Shown in pieces: positions 1 to 9,029 of a stretch of DNA of 64,000 nt. The DNA is taken from assembly GCA_963974715.1 (NCBI GenBank), contig CAXBDK010000008.1, positions 124,001 to 188,000 of the forward strand, in the 5' to 3' direction. The notes beneath the pieces are model-generated. The model was not told the DNA's origin. It was given only the letters and a program-made list of their open reading frames with translations, and made no database searches. The DNA comes from Sediminicola sp963974715. GTDB taxonomy: Bacteria > Bacteroidota > Bacteroidia > Flavobacteriales > Flavobacteriaceae. A program made the translations under genes and the position numbers. Each line of letters begins with the position of its first letter. The stretch's first letter is position 1.

Positions 1-984
1 TCATCCCTTATCGCCCTGTTCATAGGACTTTTTACGGTAGGAATACTGGATATGGTACATATTCCGGGAGTGGATTTCTATGATATGGTAAATTCGACCG
101 ATGCACCCGTATGGCTGGTATCGCTATTGGGCTTCTTTGTACTTGGCATTCCCTTTTTCTTCCTGCTTTACCTTGGATTGAAAATTTTGGTGAACAACCT
201 GAACTCCATTGGGAACATCGCCAAATTTTCCCTTCTTGGATTGTGGTTCATCTGTTTGATAGCCTTGATCGTTCTGGGCGTAAAACAGGCTTCGGCCCAT
301 GCCTATACCGGAAGTACCTCCAATAAGGATTCACTGTATTTCGAAAAGGGACTGGATACCCTATCCCTATCCATGCGAGCTTCTGAATTGTATGAAACCC
401 AAGAAAATACGGGAATCAACGGGATGACGGTGGCCTATAACGAAAATGGAGACCGACTCCTTTTCACCGACAATATCAGGTTCGACATCAAGAAATCGGA
501 AGATTCACTGGTACAGGTAAAAGTCCGAAAGGATGCCGATGGCAGTTCCTTTGCGGATGCCAGAAAACGTGCCGAAAAAATTGATTATTCCTATTCCGTC
601 TCGGAAAATACCCTTGTTATGGACAATTTTTTGACCACCGATGCAACCAATAAGGTGCGGGACCAAGAAGTGAACGTTACGGTCTACGTTCCCGAAAATA
701 CGGTGCTAAGGTTTGCCGAGAATTCCCGTAACCATATTGGAAGGAGCACCCGAAACGACCATGACCTTTATAGGGGCGACATTATCGAACACCTTTGGAA
801 AATGGACAAAGGGGGGGTACTTATCTGCCTGGACTGTACAGATGACAACGAGGACGATAGCAACGGGGACGGACATATCATTATTGATGAAAATGGGGTG
901 GACATAGATATTAAGGACCAGCACGACAATATAAAGGTAAAGATCAATGAAAATGGGGTGCACATCAATTCCAATGAAAACTAA
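1..984 (+). CDS. PspC-domain membrane protein, 3' part only
   Basis: The reading frame is open from base 1, so the gene begins left of the window; 327 residues are visible. Two hydrophobic segments are seen (about residues 33-60 and 73-93), preceded by the end of a third, followed by a soluble C-terminal domain with an Asp-rich stretch and two copies of an (I)DENGV/INENGV motif near the end. In Bacteroidota, long PspC-domain proteins of this build sit directly before a head-GIN (DUF2807) lipoprotein, as here (77 bp to the chosen start of the next gene). The PspC domain itself would lie in the missing part, so the family call rests on the tail and the neighbour. The likely role is in an envelope-stress module. 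That is inference; the substrate or partner is not visible. Confidence 0.6.
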   Translation, partial: SSLIALFIGLFTVGILDMVHIPGVDFYDMVNSTDAPVWLVSLLGFFVLGIPFFFLLYLGLKILVNNLNSIGNIAKFSLLGLWFICLIALIVLGVKQASAHAYTGSTSNKDSLYFEKGLDTLSLSMRASELYETQENTGINGMTVAYNENGDRLLFTDNIRFDIKKSEDSLVQVKVRKDADGSSFADARKRAEKIDYSYSVSENTLVMDNFLTTDATNKVRDQEVNVTVYVPENTVLRFAENSRNHIGRSTRNDHDLYRGDIIEHLWKMDKGGVLICLDCTDDNEDDSNGDGHIIIDENGVDIDIKDQHDNIKVKINENGVHINSNEN

Positions 985-1060
985 AGGCACCCGAATAGAC
1001 CTCTATCCCTAGAAGGGAAAAATGACCAACAATAATCATAATCAATTAAAAACAACAATC

Positions 1061-1783
1061 ATGACAACCTTAGCAAAAATTACAATTTCCCTGATCTTGG
1101 CGCTGTTTCTATCTTCTTGTGGGCTCGACATCAATTTTGGTGACGGCAAGAAGGGCAACGGCACTGTAGCCACCGAAACCCGAACCGTTACCGAGGATTT
1201 TACCGCAGTGACCGCCTCCGAAGGCCTTGATGTTTTTGTTGTACAGGGCAAGACTTTGGGCATTGAGGTGGAGGCAGATGAAAACATAATAGACCTTATA
1301 GGAACGGATATTAAAAATGGAAGACTGACCATCCATGCAATCGAAAATATTGGAAAAGCGACCAAAACGGTCAGGGTGACCCTTCCAGAGATCACTGCAT
1401 TGGAAAGCTCCAGTGGGGCTGATCTGATCGTGGAAAACGCTATAGAAGCGGATAAAATAGACTTGGATGCCACTAGTGGCGCAGACCTGGAAGTGGAACT
1501 TTCGGCGAATGAGATAAATGCTTCCGCCAGTAGCGGTGCGGACATCACCGTGTCCGGGAAGGTGAACGTGCTTTTCGCCGATGCCAGCAGTGGAGCGGAT
1601 ATTTCGGCCAAGGAACTGCTCTCCAAAATATGCCATGCAGAGGCCAGTAGTGGGGCAGATATTTCGGTGAACATTTCCGAATCCCTTACCGCGGATGCCA
1701 GTAGTGGTGGGGACATAAGTTATATTGGCGAGGGCAACGTTCAAAAGAACAAATCCTCCTCGGGCAGCGTTCATAAACTATAA
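1061..1783 (+). CDS. Head-GIN domain (DUF2807) lipoprotein
   Basis: A 240-residue lipoprotein. The signal peptide ends in the lipobox LSSC-G, with Cys20 the predicted lipidated residue. I chose the ATG at 1061 because it places the signal peptide at the N-terminus; an in-frame ATG at 1022 with an AGAAGGG-like ribosome site would add 13 residues. The mature part has the DUF2807 pattern: an N-terminal FTAVTASEGLDVFV strand followed by at least six turns with the motif SSGAD at about 19-22 residue spacing, typical of a right-handed beta-helix. These proteins are surface or periplasmic-facing and of unknown biochemical function. The gene follows the PspC-type gene and probably forms one transcript with it, ended by the hairpin at 1804-1829. 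Confidence 0.85.
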   Translation: MTTLAKITISLILALFLSSCGLDINFGDGKKGNGTVATETRTVTEDFTAVTASEGLDVFVVQGKTLGIEVEADENIIDLIGTDIKNGRLTIHAIENIGKATKTVRVTLPEITALESSSGADLIVENAIEADKIDLDATSGADLEVELSANEINASASSGADITVSGKVNVLFADASSGADISAKELLSKICHAEASSGADISVNISESLTADASSGGDISYIGEGNVQKNKSSSGSVHKL

Positions 1784-1803
1784 CCACTTTTATATTCAGT
1801 CCC

Positions 1804-1834
1804 AAGACCCGCCTATTCGAGCGGGTCTTTATTT
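1804..1834 (+). terminator. Intrinsic terminator after the head-GIN gene
   Basis: A perfect 9-bp stem (AAGACCCGC / GCGGGTCTT) with an 8-nt loop is followed by TATTTT. It lies 20 bp after the stop codon. Confidence 0.85.
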
Positions 1835-2048
1835 TGGTCAAGAGTACGTAACGTATTAAAGGAACCGGTTTTAAAATTTCCTTACCCAAAATGCTTCTTC
1901 CCATGTCCCTATCTTTCCGTCCATTGCTCCATAGCTGCAACTATGGAGTGGCAGAATGACCTTACACGTCATAAAAAATCCAATTTTTCGTATCAATTAA
2001 AAAAAGTTTAAAGCAGTTCCATATCTTAGCCCAAACAAGTTTTTTAGA

Positions 2049-3062
2049 ATGGACATCCAATTAAAAAAATACGTATTGCCCTTGGAATATACCTTTAGCA
2101 TCTCTAGGGAATCCAGGGATTTTCAGGACAGTTTGATCGTATGTCTCAGCCTTGACGGAAAAACGGGCTACGGCGAGGCGACGGCAAATCCGTACTATAA
2201 CATAACTGTTGAAAGTATGCAAAGGGAATTGGAAGGAATCCGGGAAGAACTGGAATCCTTTCCCTTTACGGTCCCCCAAGAGTTGCATGCATTTTTGGTA
2301 AATAAGGGAATAAGCAATTTTGCGCAATGCGCCATGGACCTGGCAGCGCACGATCTTTACGGAAAGATGGTGGGAAAGCCCCTTCACCGCATTTGGAATA
2401 CCGATGCCCTAACCTACCCCATTACCAATTATACGATCGGTCTGGACAGTATTCCCAAAATGCTTGAAAAGATGCAACAAAAACCCTGGCCCATTTACAA
2501 GATCAAATTGGGCACGGGCGATGATGTCGGCATTGTAAGGGAATTGCGAAAACACACCGATGCCGTATTCAGGGTAGATGCCAATTGTGCGTGGAGCGCT
2601 ACTGAGACCATTCTATACGCACCCCAACTGCGCGACCTTGGGGTTGAATTTATAGAGCAGCCCTTAAAGGCGGATGACTGGAAGGGTATGGAACGTGTGG
2701 CCCATGAAACGGTGCTTCCCATCATGGCCGATGAAAGCTGTATACTGGAAAGCGACGTGGAAAAATGCGGTCTGCACTTTAATGGCATCAATATTAAACT
2801 TACAAAATGTGGCGGACTCACCCCGGCACTGCGCATGATAGCAAAGGGCAAAGAACTGGGCCTTAAGGTCATGGTGGGCTGTATGACCGAATCTACCGTG
2901 GGTATCTCTGCCATTGCACAATTGCTTCCCCAATTGGATTATGTGGATATGGATGGTGCCATGCTGCTCAAGGAAGATATAGCGGATGGGGTAAAAATAT
3001 TGGAAGGGGGCAAAGTGGTATTTCCAACTGCTCCCGGAAGCGGAATACGTCTGTGGGAATGA
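2049..3062 (+). CDS. Dipeptide epimerase (L-Ala-D/L-Glu epimerase type, enolase superfamily)
   Basis: 337 residues, a normal length for the muconate-lactonizing/epimerase branch of the enolase superfamily. Visible catalytic elements are K151-x-K153 (YKIKLG), metal ligands D177 (VDAN), E203 (FIEQPL) and D228 (ADES), and K250 in NIKLTKCGG, the motif typical of dipeptide epimerases. The expected reaction is inversion of the alpha-carbon of the second residue of a dipeptide such as L-Ala-D-Glu, which feeds murein-peptide recycling or dipeptide use in the cytoplasm. Exact dipeptide specificity cannot be read from sequence. The stop codon overlaps the next gene's ATG (ATGA), so the two are translationally coupled. 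Confidence 0.9.
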   Translation: MDIQLKKYVLPLEYTFSISRESRDFQDSLIVCLSLDGKTGYGEATANPYYNITVESMQRELEGIREELESFPFTVPQELHAFLVNKGISNFAQCAMDLAAHDLYGKMVGKPLHRIWNTDALTYPITNYTIGLDSIPKMLEKMQQKPWPIYKIKLGTGDDVGIVRELRKHTDAVFRVDANCAWSATETILYAPQLRDLGVEFIEQPLKADDWKGMERVAHETVLPIMADESCILESDVEKCGLHFNGINIKLTKCGGLTPALRMIAKGKELGLKVMVGCMTESTVGISAIAQLLPQLDYVDMDGAMLLKEDIADGVKILEGGKVVFPTAPGSGIRLWE

Positions 3063-4126
3063 CACATTATATAGACTCGTTTCCCGGCCCCGAACTTCTG
3101 GTGAACGGCGAGCCTTTTCTTTATTTTGGGGGTACGGCCTATCTAGGCCTCCAGACCGATCCAAATTTTCAGGATATCATGATCGGCCATATAAAAAAAT
3201 ATGGGACCAATTATGGTGCCTCCCGCAATTCAAATCTTCGTATTTCCGTCTATGGGCGTGCAGAGGAATATTTAAGTTATTTGGTGGGCAGTGAATCCTG
3301 CCTCACCCTATCATCCGGTTATTTGGCCGGACAAGCGGTGAGTCAGTTTTTTGCCAATGGGAATTATGCCCTGTTCCACGCCCCCAATGCCCATCCGGCT
3401 CTTCAATTGCCCACTACAAGATCATACGGTTCATATCCGTCGCTTCAAGCTGACCTCTTAGATCATATACGATCCAATAGCAAAAAGAGACCCGTTCTCT
3501 TTTTGGACTCGGTCGATTTTTCCGGCCTCAACCATCCAAGCTTTGAGGAACTAAAAAAGCTTCCCCTGGAAAAAATAATTTTGGTCATAGATGATTCGCA
3601 TGCCATCGGTATCCTGGGAAATGATGGTGCCGGCACCTACCGAAACCTCTTGCAGCTAGGGGCGCTCGAAACCATTGTCAGCACCTCTTTGGGAAAAGGC
3701 TTCGGGATACAGGCAGGGGCCATTTTTGGATCGTGGGAGCGTTTAAAGGGGATAAGGGATAGCTCGTTTTTTGGAGGGGCCAGTCCGGCCGCCGCGGCAC
3801 ATTTGGCGACACTTTTGGATGCTACGTCCATTTTTGGGCAAAAGAGAACCATTTTGAGGGCCAATATGGCGTATTTTCAGTCCCACTATTCCATTATGCC
3901 GCTCTTTACCACCCTACGGGACCATCCCACCTATAGTTTCCATAATTCGGACCTGGCTATCTTTTTGGAAACGAACCATATCCTATTTACCCATTTCCCA
4001 TATCCGCGGCCCGATTCGCCGATGATGGGAAGAATCGTATTATCTGCACACCACACAAAGGAACAAATTGACCGGTTGACGGGATGTATACAGCAGTTCC
4101 TGCGGGCGGCCCAGGACCGCATCTAA
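3059..4126 (+). CDS. Alpha-oxoamine-synthase-like PLP enzyme (class I/II aminotransferase fold)
   Basis: 355 residues. The fold signature is that of 8-amino-7-oxononanoate synthase / 2-amino-3-ketobutyrate CoA ligase relatives: YGTNYGASR near the N-terminus, DDSHAIG for cofactor binding (Asp179 and His181), and the Schiff-base lysine in STSLGKGFG (K213). I prefer ATG 3059, which overlaps the upstream stop as ATGA; a GTG at 3053 would add two residues. Coupling to the dipeptide epimerase suggests that both act on amino acids released from dipeptides, but the acyl or amino substrate is unknown. It is not obviously bioF, since no other biotin gene is nearby. Confidence 0.75.
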   Translation: MTHYIDSFPGPELLVNGEPFLYFGGTAYLGLQTDPNFQDIMIGHIKKYGTNYGASRNSNLRISVYGRAEEYLSYLVGSESCLTLSSGYLAGQAVSQFFANGNYALFHAPNAHPALQLPTTRSYGSYPSLQADLLDHIRSNSKKRPVLFLDSVDFSGLNHPSFEELKKLPLEKIILVIDDSHAIGILGNDGAGTYRNLLQLGALETIVSTSLGKGFGIQAGAIFGSWERLKGIRDSSFFGGASPAAAAHLATLLDATSIFGQKRTILRANMAYFQSHYSIMPLFTTLRDHPTYSFHNSDLAIFLETNHILFTHFPYPRPDSPMMGRIVLSAHHTKEQIDRLTGCIQQFLRAAQDRI

Positions 4127-4404
4127 AGTCGCCGACCTCATATCAACCTAGCAAGGCATACTGAGGAAAACCCGAACCATTTCTACGCAAGCCCTTCGTA
4201 AAACTTAGGGCATGTACCGGAGCATACTAAATCTCATGAAGTGCGTAAACACCTACCCAATCCCTTTCCAATAGTGGGGCCACAAATCCCTTTGAGGATT
4301 TTCATACAACATATTGATTAAATGATAATTATTGTCCCATAACTTTATGTAAATACTAAAATTTATCGTAACTTTTTATCAAATAACAAATTAAATCGGT
4401 TGTC

Positions 4405-4854
4405 ATGAAAAAGCTCTTTGGAATTTTGGTTCTAGTGATGTTCTTAGTGTCCGCCACCGGAATGGCACCGGATCGGGACGATAACAAACAAGCCCTGGTA
4501 GGAACTTGGGAATTGGTCAGTTTTTATATGTACGATGGCACCGATGTGATAGACACCGTTCCCACTACGGAAGGGTACCGTCAGATAAAAATGTACAATG
4601 AGAAGGGAAATATTATGTGGACTCGTTATGTTCCCAAGGATTCCGTGGAATGGTTTGGCTATGGCACCTATTCCGCAACTGAAAATACCTTGACCGAAAA
4701 ATTGGAATACGGCTCGGCATCCATGATGAAGATCATTGATACCTTAAGGGTATTCCAATTTGAACTGCAGGTCCAGGAAAATGCCTTTAGCCAGATAACA
4801 TTGGATGAAGAAGGAAACAGGATCAGTTCGGAAAATTATAAAAGGCTCAATTGA
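4405..4854 (+). CDS. Secreted lipocalin-like small protein
   Basis: 149 residues with an N-terminal signal peptide (about residues 1-20, no lipobox). The mature part begins LVGTWELVSFYMYDG, the typical first strand of bacterial lipocalin-like domains, and ends with a beta-rich segment. Probably exported; the ligand is unknown. It stands alone behind a 278-bp AT-rich upstream region and is followed by a hairpin shared with the converging trxB gene. Confidence 0.6.
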   Translation: MKKLFGILVLVMFLVSATGMAPDRDDNKQALVGTWELVSFYMYDGTDVIDTVPTTEGYRQIKMYNEKGNIMWTRYVPKDSVEWFGYGTYSATENTLTEKLEYGSASMMKIIDTLRVFQFELQVQENAFSQITLDEEGNRISSENYKRLN

Positions 4855-4861
4855 CCACAAA

Positions 4862-4889
4862 AAAAGACAGCCGAAAATAGCTGTCTTTT
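4862..4889 (-). terminator. Terminator between converging genes (mainly trxB)
   Basis: A perfect 10-bp stem AAAAGACAGC / GCTGTCTTTT with an 8-nt loop. Read on the minus strand it runs into seven T residues, so it best serves trxB; the plus-strand T run is only four. It may act in both directions. Confidence 0.8.
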
Positions 4890-4912
4890 AGTGGACTATA
4901 AAAAAGGCTCCC

Positions 4913-5878
4913 TTAGGCAACTTCTTCCGAAGTCTCTATGGTAGCCAAATAACGTTCCGCATCCAATGCGGCCATACAGCCCGTTCCGGCTGCGGTGATC
5001 GCCTGTCTGTATTCCTTATCCTGTACGTCCCCGCTGGCAAACACTCCCGGTTTACTGGTCTTGGTCGATTTTCCCTTTGTAATCAGGTATCCGGTCGGAT
5101 CCATTTCCAATTGTCCCTTAAAAATGTCGGTATTGGGTTTGTGACCGATGGCTATAAAGAGTCCGGTAACGGCTATCTCCTCTTTCTGCCCTGTTTGGTT
5201 GTTCACTAGACGGAGTCCTTCCACGACTTGGCCTCCCAACACCTCCTCTATCTCGGTATTGTACCTTATCTCTATGTTTGGAAGGCTCTTGACCCTGTGC
5301 TGCATCGCCTTGGAGGCCCTCATTTCTTCCTTACGGACGAGCATGGTGACCTTTTTACAGATATTGGCCAGATAGGATGCCTCTTCCGCCGCGGTATCCC
5401 CCGCACCCACAATGGCCACCTCCTGATTTTTGTAGAAGAAACCGTCACATACGGCACATGCGGATACGCCGCCGCCCCTTAAACGCTGTTCGCTGGGCAG
5501 GTTTAGATATTTGGCCGTGGCACCCGTTGATATGATAACCGTCTCGGCCTCCAACTGCTTGTCGCCATCCACCGTAACCTTATGGATACCCCCGATCTCC
5601 TCACTAAAATCGACAGCGGTCACCATTCCGATACGGACTTCCGTTCCAAACCGTTCCGCCTGCTGTTGAAGCTGTACCATCATGGTTGGACCATCTATAC
5701 CTTCGGGGTAACCGGGAAAGTTGTCCACTTCCGTAGTGGTCGTCAATTGCCCCCCAGGTTCCATCCCTGTATATAGGACGGGTTTGAGGTCCGCCCGTGC
5801 GGCATATATGGCGGCGGTGTATCCCGCTGGCCCAGATCCGATGATCAATGTTTTCAATCGTTCCACTTGTTCTGCCAT
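4913..5878 (-). CDS. trxB: Thioredoxin-disulfide reductase
   Basis: 321 residues, standard for the low-molecular-weight bacterial enzyme. It transfers electrons from NADPH through FAD to thioredoxin in the cytoplasm. The FAD-binding motif GSGPAG is at residues 14-19, the redox-active pair is C141-A-V-C144-D, and a second dinucleotide motif GAGDTA lies about 15 residues later. The C-terminal FAD motif VFASGDVQD is present. The start is the only good ATG before the Rossmann strand. A Bacteroidota-type promoter lies just upstream. It appears monocistronic. Confidence 0.96.
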   Translation of the reverse strand: MAEQVERLKTLIIGSGPAGYTAAIYAARADLKPVLYTGMEPGGQLTTTTEVDNFPGYPEGIDGPTMMVQLQQQAERFGTEVRIGMVTAVDFSEEIGGIHKVTVDGDKQLEAETVIISTGATAKYLNLPSEQRLRGGGVSACAVCDGFFYKNQEVAIVGAGDTAAEEASYLANICKKVTMLVRKEEMRASKAMQHRVKSLPNIEIRYNTEIEEVLGGQVVEGLRLVNNQTGQKEEIAVTGLFIAIGHKPNTDIFKGQLEMDPTGYLITKGKSTKTSKPGVFASGDVQDKEYRQAITAAGTGCMAALDAERYLATIETSEEVA

Positions 5879-6230
5879 AATAGAATTTTCATGCTGATTA
5901 ATAGTACAAAAGTAGGCCTTTGATCAAAAAAAACCCTTGCAAAGTTATCAAAAGTTATTATACCACAAGGGGCAAAGCTTATAGAACCAACTACCTCTGG
6001 AAAAGCCCACAAAATACCCAAAGGAAAAACCCCTTCCACTTCGGCATAGCGTAACGGGGTATAAGACCCAATTAATTGGACAGAAAATATGAAGGGTCCA
6101 TGTCATCAAGGCATTTTCATAAGGTCCAACATGCACCGATCCTTGGAATCCCCATGGCCATTTGCCATTCCCAAAAACACGAACCATCCGTAATATGGCC
6201 CAAGGAATTATATTAGCGCTTTGGAATATC
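5879..6230. other. Intergenic stretch upstream of trxB
   Basis: 352 bp between two minus-strand genes. It holds the trxB promoter at its left end. The rest shows no conserved reading frame, no clear hairpin with a T run and no repeat that I can recognise. Confidence 0.5.
5907..5943 (-). promoter_or_regulatory. Probable trxB promoter
   Basis: On the minus strand the -7 element TACTTTTG (5907-5914) matches the Bacteroidota consensus TAnnTTTG, with a TTTG -33 element at 5940-5943. The 25-bp spacing is a little long. It leaves a short leader before the trxB ATG at 5878. Confidence 0.5.
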
Positions 6231-7481
6231 CTAGTTTATCTTGCGTTTTGCGAACCACAGGTCTTCCAAACTAAGATTTAGGGTAAGAAGATGATAATCC
6301 TCCCTGATCAGGGTATTCTGCAGCTTTCCGGTCGCTCCATAGCTATAGGACAGATTGATCATGGAGTTGTTGTACGGGTTTAAAGGAAGCCCCACGCCCG
6401 CAGTGATCCCGTAACTCTCAATTTTCACATCGTCGATGGCAAGGTATCCATTGTCGAAATTGAAACCGGCCCGGTAGCGTATCCTATCTGCCAATTTCCT
6501 TCCTTTTTCATTCTTTAGGAATTCCAGGCCTATCCCAAAAATATCCTGGTCTTCGTAGGTCCCTGTATTTTCCGATTGATCGGTAGCCTCCCAAAAGTTT
6601 CGTTTATAATCCATGTTCACCATCAAAAACGGAAACACTTTGGCACTTATGCCGAGCCCCAATTCCATGGGCAATTTAAAATTTGAGACCTCGTCGGGCG
6701 TTTCGTCCTCCACTTCTACCTCCGTAAGGTCCAATGTCTTTAAAACCGATCTTTTAAGGGTCCCCTTTAAAGAAACCGGCAACTGCACCGTGGTTCCCAA
6801 GCTAAAACGTTCACCGATATCGTACTGCGCCCCAAGCCCGAGCCGAGCACCGCTATAATTGGTGGTTTCCTCCAGAACAAAGGAACTTCCGCTCACCACA
6901 AAGGATTCCTTTTCTTCAATATTGCCAAAGAGAAAGGAAGCTCCCAATCCCAACCTTAGGGAAGGCGTTAGGGAATATCCCAAGTTCAACTTAAGATCGT
7001 TCAGCCCGCCCACCCCGGTGACATTGCTTTCAAAGGTTTCTGTGGAACCTTCAATATTGGTCCCGATCCCCAAAATGGAATAACCAACATCGCTATAGGG
7101 AACCAAGCTAATGCCCATACCCAGTCCTTCGACAATGGAAAATGCAAAGGCCAAATTGGAGAAGTTCAGACTGGCCTTGGACTCCCCTTCCACCCTATTG
7201 CCGTAACTGTTATAGGCGCCCCGGACGCCCACATCATAAAAAAAGGAGTTTTTGGGTGTAAGTGCAAAATTGGCAGGATTTAGGTTATTGATATCCGTAG
7301 CCGATTTCATACCGATACCGGTATAGCCCAATCCATTGGACCTCCCAATACTGGTCTGATTGATAACACCCAGTCCATAAAGGGAATATGGAGAACTTGT
7401 AAGCCCTTCCGACTGTGCCCTTACTTCCCCAATGGCGAGCAGGGTGAGCAATGCCATGGTCGATCGTATGTTAGTCTTCAT
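6231..7481 (-). CDS. Outer-membrane beta-barrel protein (FadL/porin-like)
   Basis: 416 residues with a cleavable signal peptide ending in VRAQS. The N-terminus after cleavage reads SPYSLYGLGV and NNLNPANFALTPKNS, a pattern seen in Bacteroidota OmpP1/FadL-like barrels. The remainder is alternating amphipathic strands ending in LSLEDLWFAKRKIN. I chose the ATG at 7481, which puts the signal peptide first; it overlaps the 3' end of the DUF4270 gene by 11 bp, so the pair is co-transcribed. The transported compound is unknown. Confidence 0.65.
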   Translation of the reverse strand: MKTNIRSTMALLTLLAIGEVRAQSEGLTSSPYSLYGLGVINQTSIGRSNGLGYTGIGMKSATDINNLNPANFALTPKNSFFYDVGVRGAYNSYGNRVEGESKASLNFSNLAFAFSIVEGLGMGISLVPYSDVGYSILGIGTNIEGSTETFESNVTGVGGLNDLKLNLGYSLTPSLRLGLGASFLFGNIEEKESFVVSGSSFVLEETTNYSGARLGLGAQYDIGERFSLGTTVQLPVSLKGTLKRSVLKTLDLTEVEVEDETPDEVSNFKLPMELGLGISAKVFPFLMVNMDYKRNFWEATDQSENTGTYEDQDIFGIGLEFLKNEKGRKLADRIRYRAGFNFDNGYLAIDDVKIESYGITAGVGLPLNPYNNSMINLSYSYGATGKLQNTLIREDYHLLTLNLSLEDLWFAKRKIN

Positions 7482-8790
7482 CGTAAATCGCATAGGTTAA
7501 TTCCAAAGTTGCCCTAAAGTCTGTATTGTCTTCCCCGTTCAGTACAAAACGGTCCACAGTGGAGTTGTAATCATCGGGGAGCAGGATAATTGCCTCCTCC
7601 GTTATGGCCTCGGCCAATAGAAGTTTCTCGATATAACTTCCCAAGGTAATTTCGTAAAAAATATCGCTGTATTCCTCGTTGTCCCGGTTTAGGGTCGCCT
7701 GTAACGCACTCCCCCCTATGGTCAGCTGTTCCACCAATCCGTTGTCCCTGTCCACTAGGTATACATTTAGTATATCCCGCAGCATCAATTTGTCATCGTA
7801 CATACCTACCGTGGGCCTTATTTTTAAGGTCGCTCCCAAGATGGTGCCCTTCCCTGGAATATCATAGATCGATTTTATATGGGGAAATTCGATCCTTGTG
7901 GCCATACCTACCCCCGATTGTATAAAGGTCCTATTTCCAGTGAGGGCACTTGAAAGGTGGTCTTCCTCCCGCTCCAACGTCCCCAGGGGATCCTTTGGAT
8001 CCTCTGCGGTTATACGATTGAAAAAGGGAATCGGGGAGGCGGTGGTATTGATGGTGAAGTCCAAATATTCCTGCTTGCGATCATCCACCCCGGCGATGGA
8101 AAAATAAAGGCGTACAAAACTGGCGGTGGATTCGAAGGAAAACCCGATCACCGAACCATTGTCCCCAGCGCCGGGCTGTATGGTAAGTCCCTTTACGTAA
8201 TCGTTGAACTGATCTTGGGTAGTGATCGATTTTTCCTGTAACATGGTGTGCAGCTCCCTTCCAAAGGTATCATCAAGACGGACCTCTATACTATCGGCCG
8301 TGATCGGCCGGGGCCTGTAATCCAACACTCCCAGTTCATTATCATCAAAGGTGGCCGAACTTGTATTGTGAAAGGAGTCACCATCATCTGGCCGTAAAAT
8401 TTGCGTGACCCGATGGATATGCAGGCTATTGTTTTGGAGGGTATCGTTATAATAATAATTGTCGGGCGTCAGGAACATTATTATACTGTCAAACTCCGCC
8501 TCCGAGTCTATGGCATAACCGGATGGGACAAGCTGAAAGTAACTGGCGGCCCTTACCTTTCCAAATATGGAATCTACATAGGAGCCCACCAATATCCTCG
8601 TGGCCTGGGAGGTAATGATACTGTCGAACTTCATCGTAGCGGTCTCCACACTGAGGGTATCGGTGAAAACCACGCGTATCTTACTGTCCGTAAATTGATC
8701 GCCCGCCAAAAAATCGGAATCGTTCAGATCGTCGTTACAAGCCGCCAGAACAGCCAATAACGGACCTAAAAACCATAAAAATCTTTTCAT
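7471..8790 (-). CDS. DUF4270 lipoprotein
   Basis: 439 residues. The signal peptide ends in the lipobox LAAC-N (Cys18). The early sequence DFLAGDQFTDSKIRVVFTDTLSVETATMKFDS-like pattern and the later series of beta-sandwich strands are typical of DUF4270, a family nearly confined to Bacteroidota and of unknown function. It is translated just ahead of an outer-membrane barrel gene that overlaps it. A kelch lipoprotein is transcribed divergently 239 bp away; together with DUF4907 these may form one envelope-related gene neighbourhood (inference). Confidence 0.85.
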   Translation of the reverse strand: MKRFLWFLGPLLAVLAACNDDLNDSDFLAGDQFTDSKIRVVFTDTLSVETATMKFDSIITSQATRILVGSYVDSIFGKVRAASYFQLVPSGYAIDSEAEFDSIIMFLTPDNYYYNDTLQNNSLHIHRVTQILRPDDGDSFHNTSSATFDDNELGVLDYRPRPITADSIEVRLDDTFGRELHTMLQEKSITTQDQFNDYVKGLTIQPGAGDNGSVIGFSFESTASFVRLYFSIAGVDDRKQEYLDFTINTTASPIPFFNRITAEDPKDPLGTLEREEDHLSSALTGNRTFIQSGVGMATRIEFPHIKSIYDIPGKGTILGATLKIRPTVGMYDDKLMLRDILNVYLVDRDNGLVEQLTIGGSALQATLNRDNEEYSDIFYEITLGSYIEKLLLAEAITEEAIILLPDDYNSTVDRFVLNGEDNTDFRATLELTYAIYDED

Positions 8791-9029
8791 AAAAATCGTA
8801 TTTGCCCCAAATCTAAGGGCAGTGCCGCTGTCAAAAAACCGGAATAGACCAGTATGCGGCCTTAGGATATAAAGAGGGTAATTTTATCTATAAAATCGCT
8901 TGCCCCCTTTGGCAGATAAAATAATGGGGTTCATATATTAAAATTAGGGCTTTATATATTCCATTTCCCCCAACCGACAAGGATCGATAGCTTTGGCCGA
9001 ACTTACAGATAACAGCAAATAGGTGTCCT

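Noticed and set aside
1042..1774. Two long antisense frames under the head-GIN gene
   Set aside because: Produced by the repeated Ser-Ser-Gly-Ala-Asp codons; low-complexity products rich in SAPLLA repeats.
4127..4404. Riboswitch or leader RNA before the lipocalin-like gene
   Set aside because: The region is AT-rich without a stable conserved fold or terminator-antiterminator pair that I can make out.
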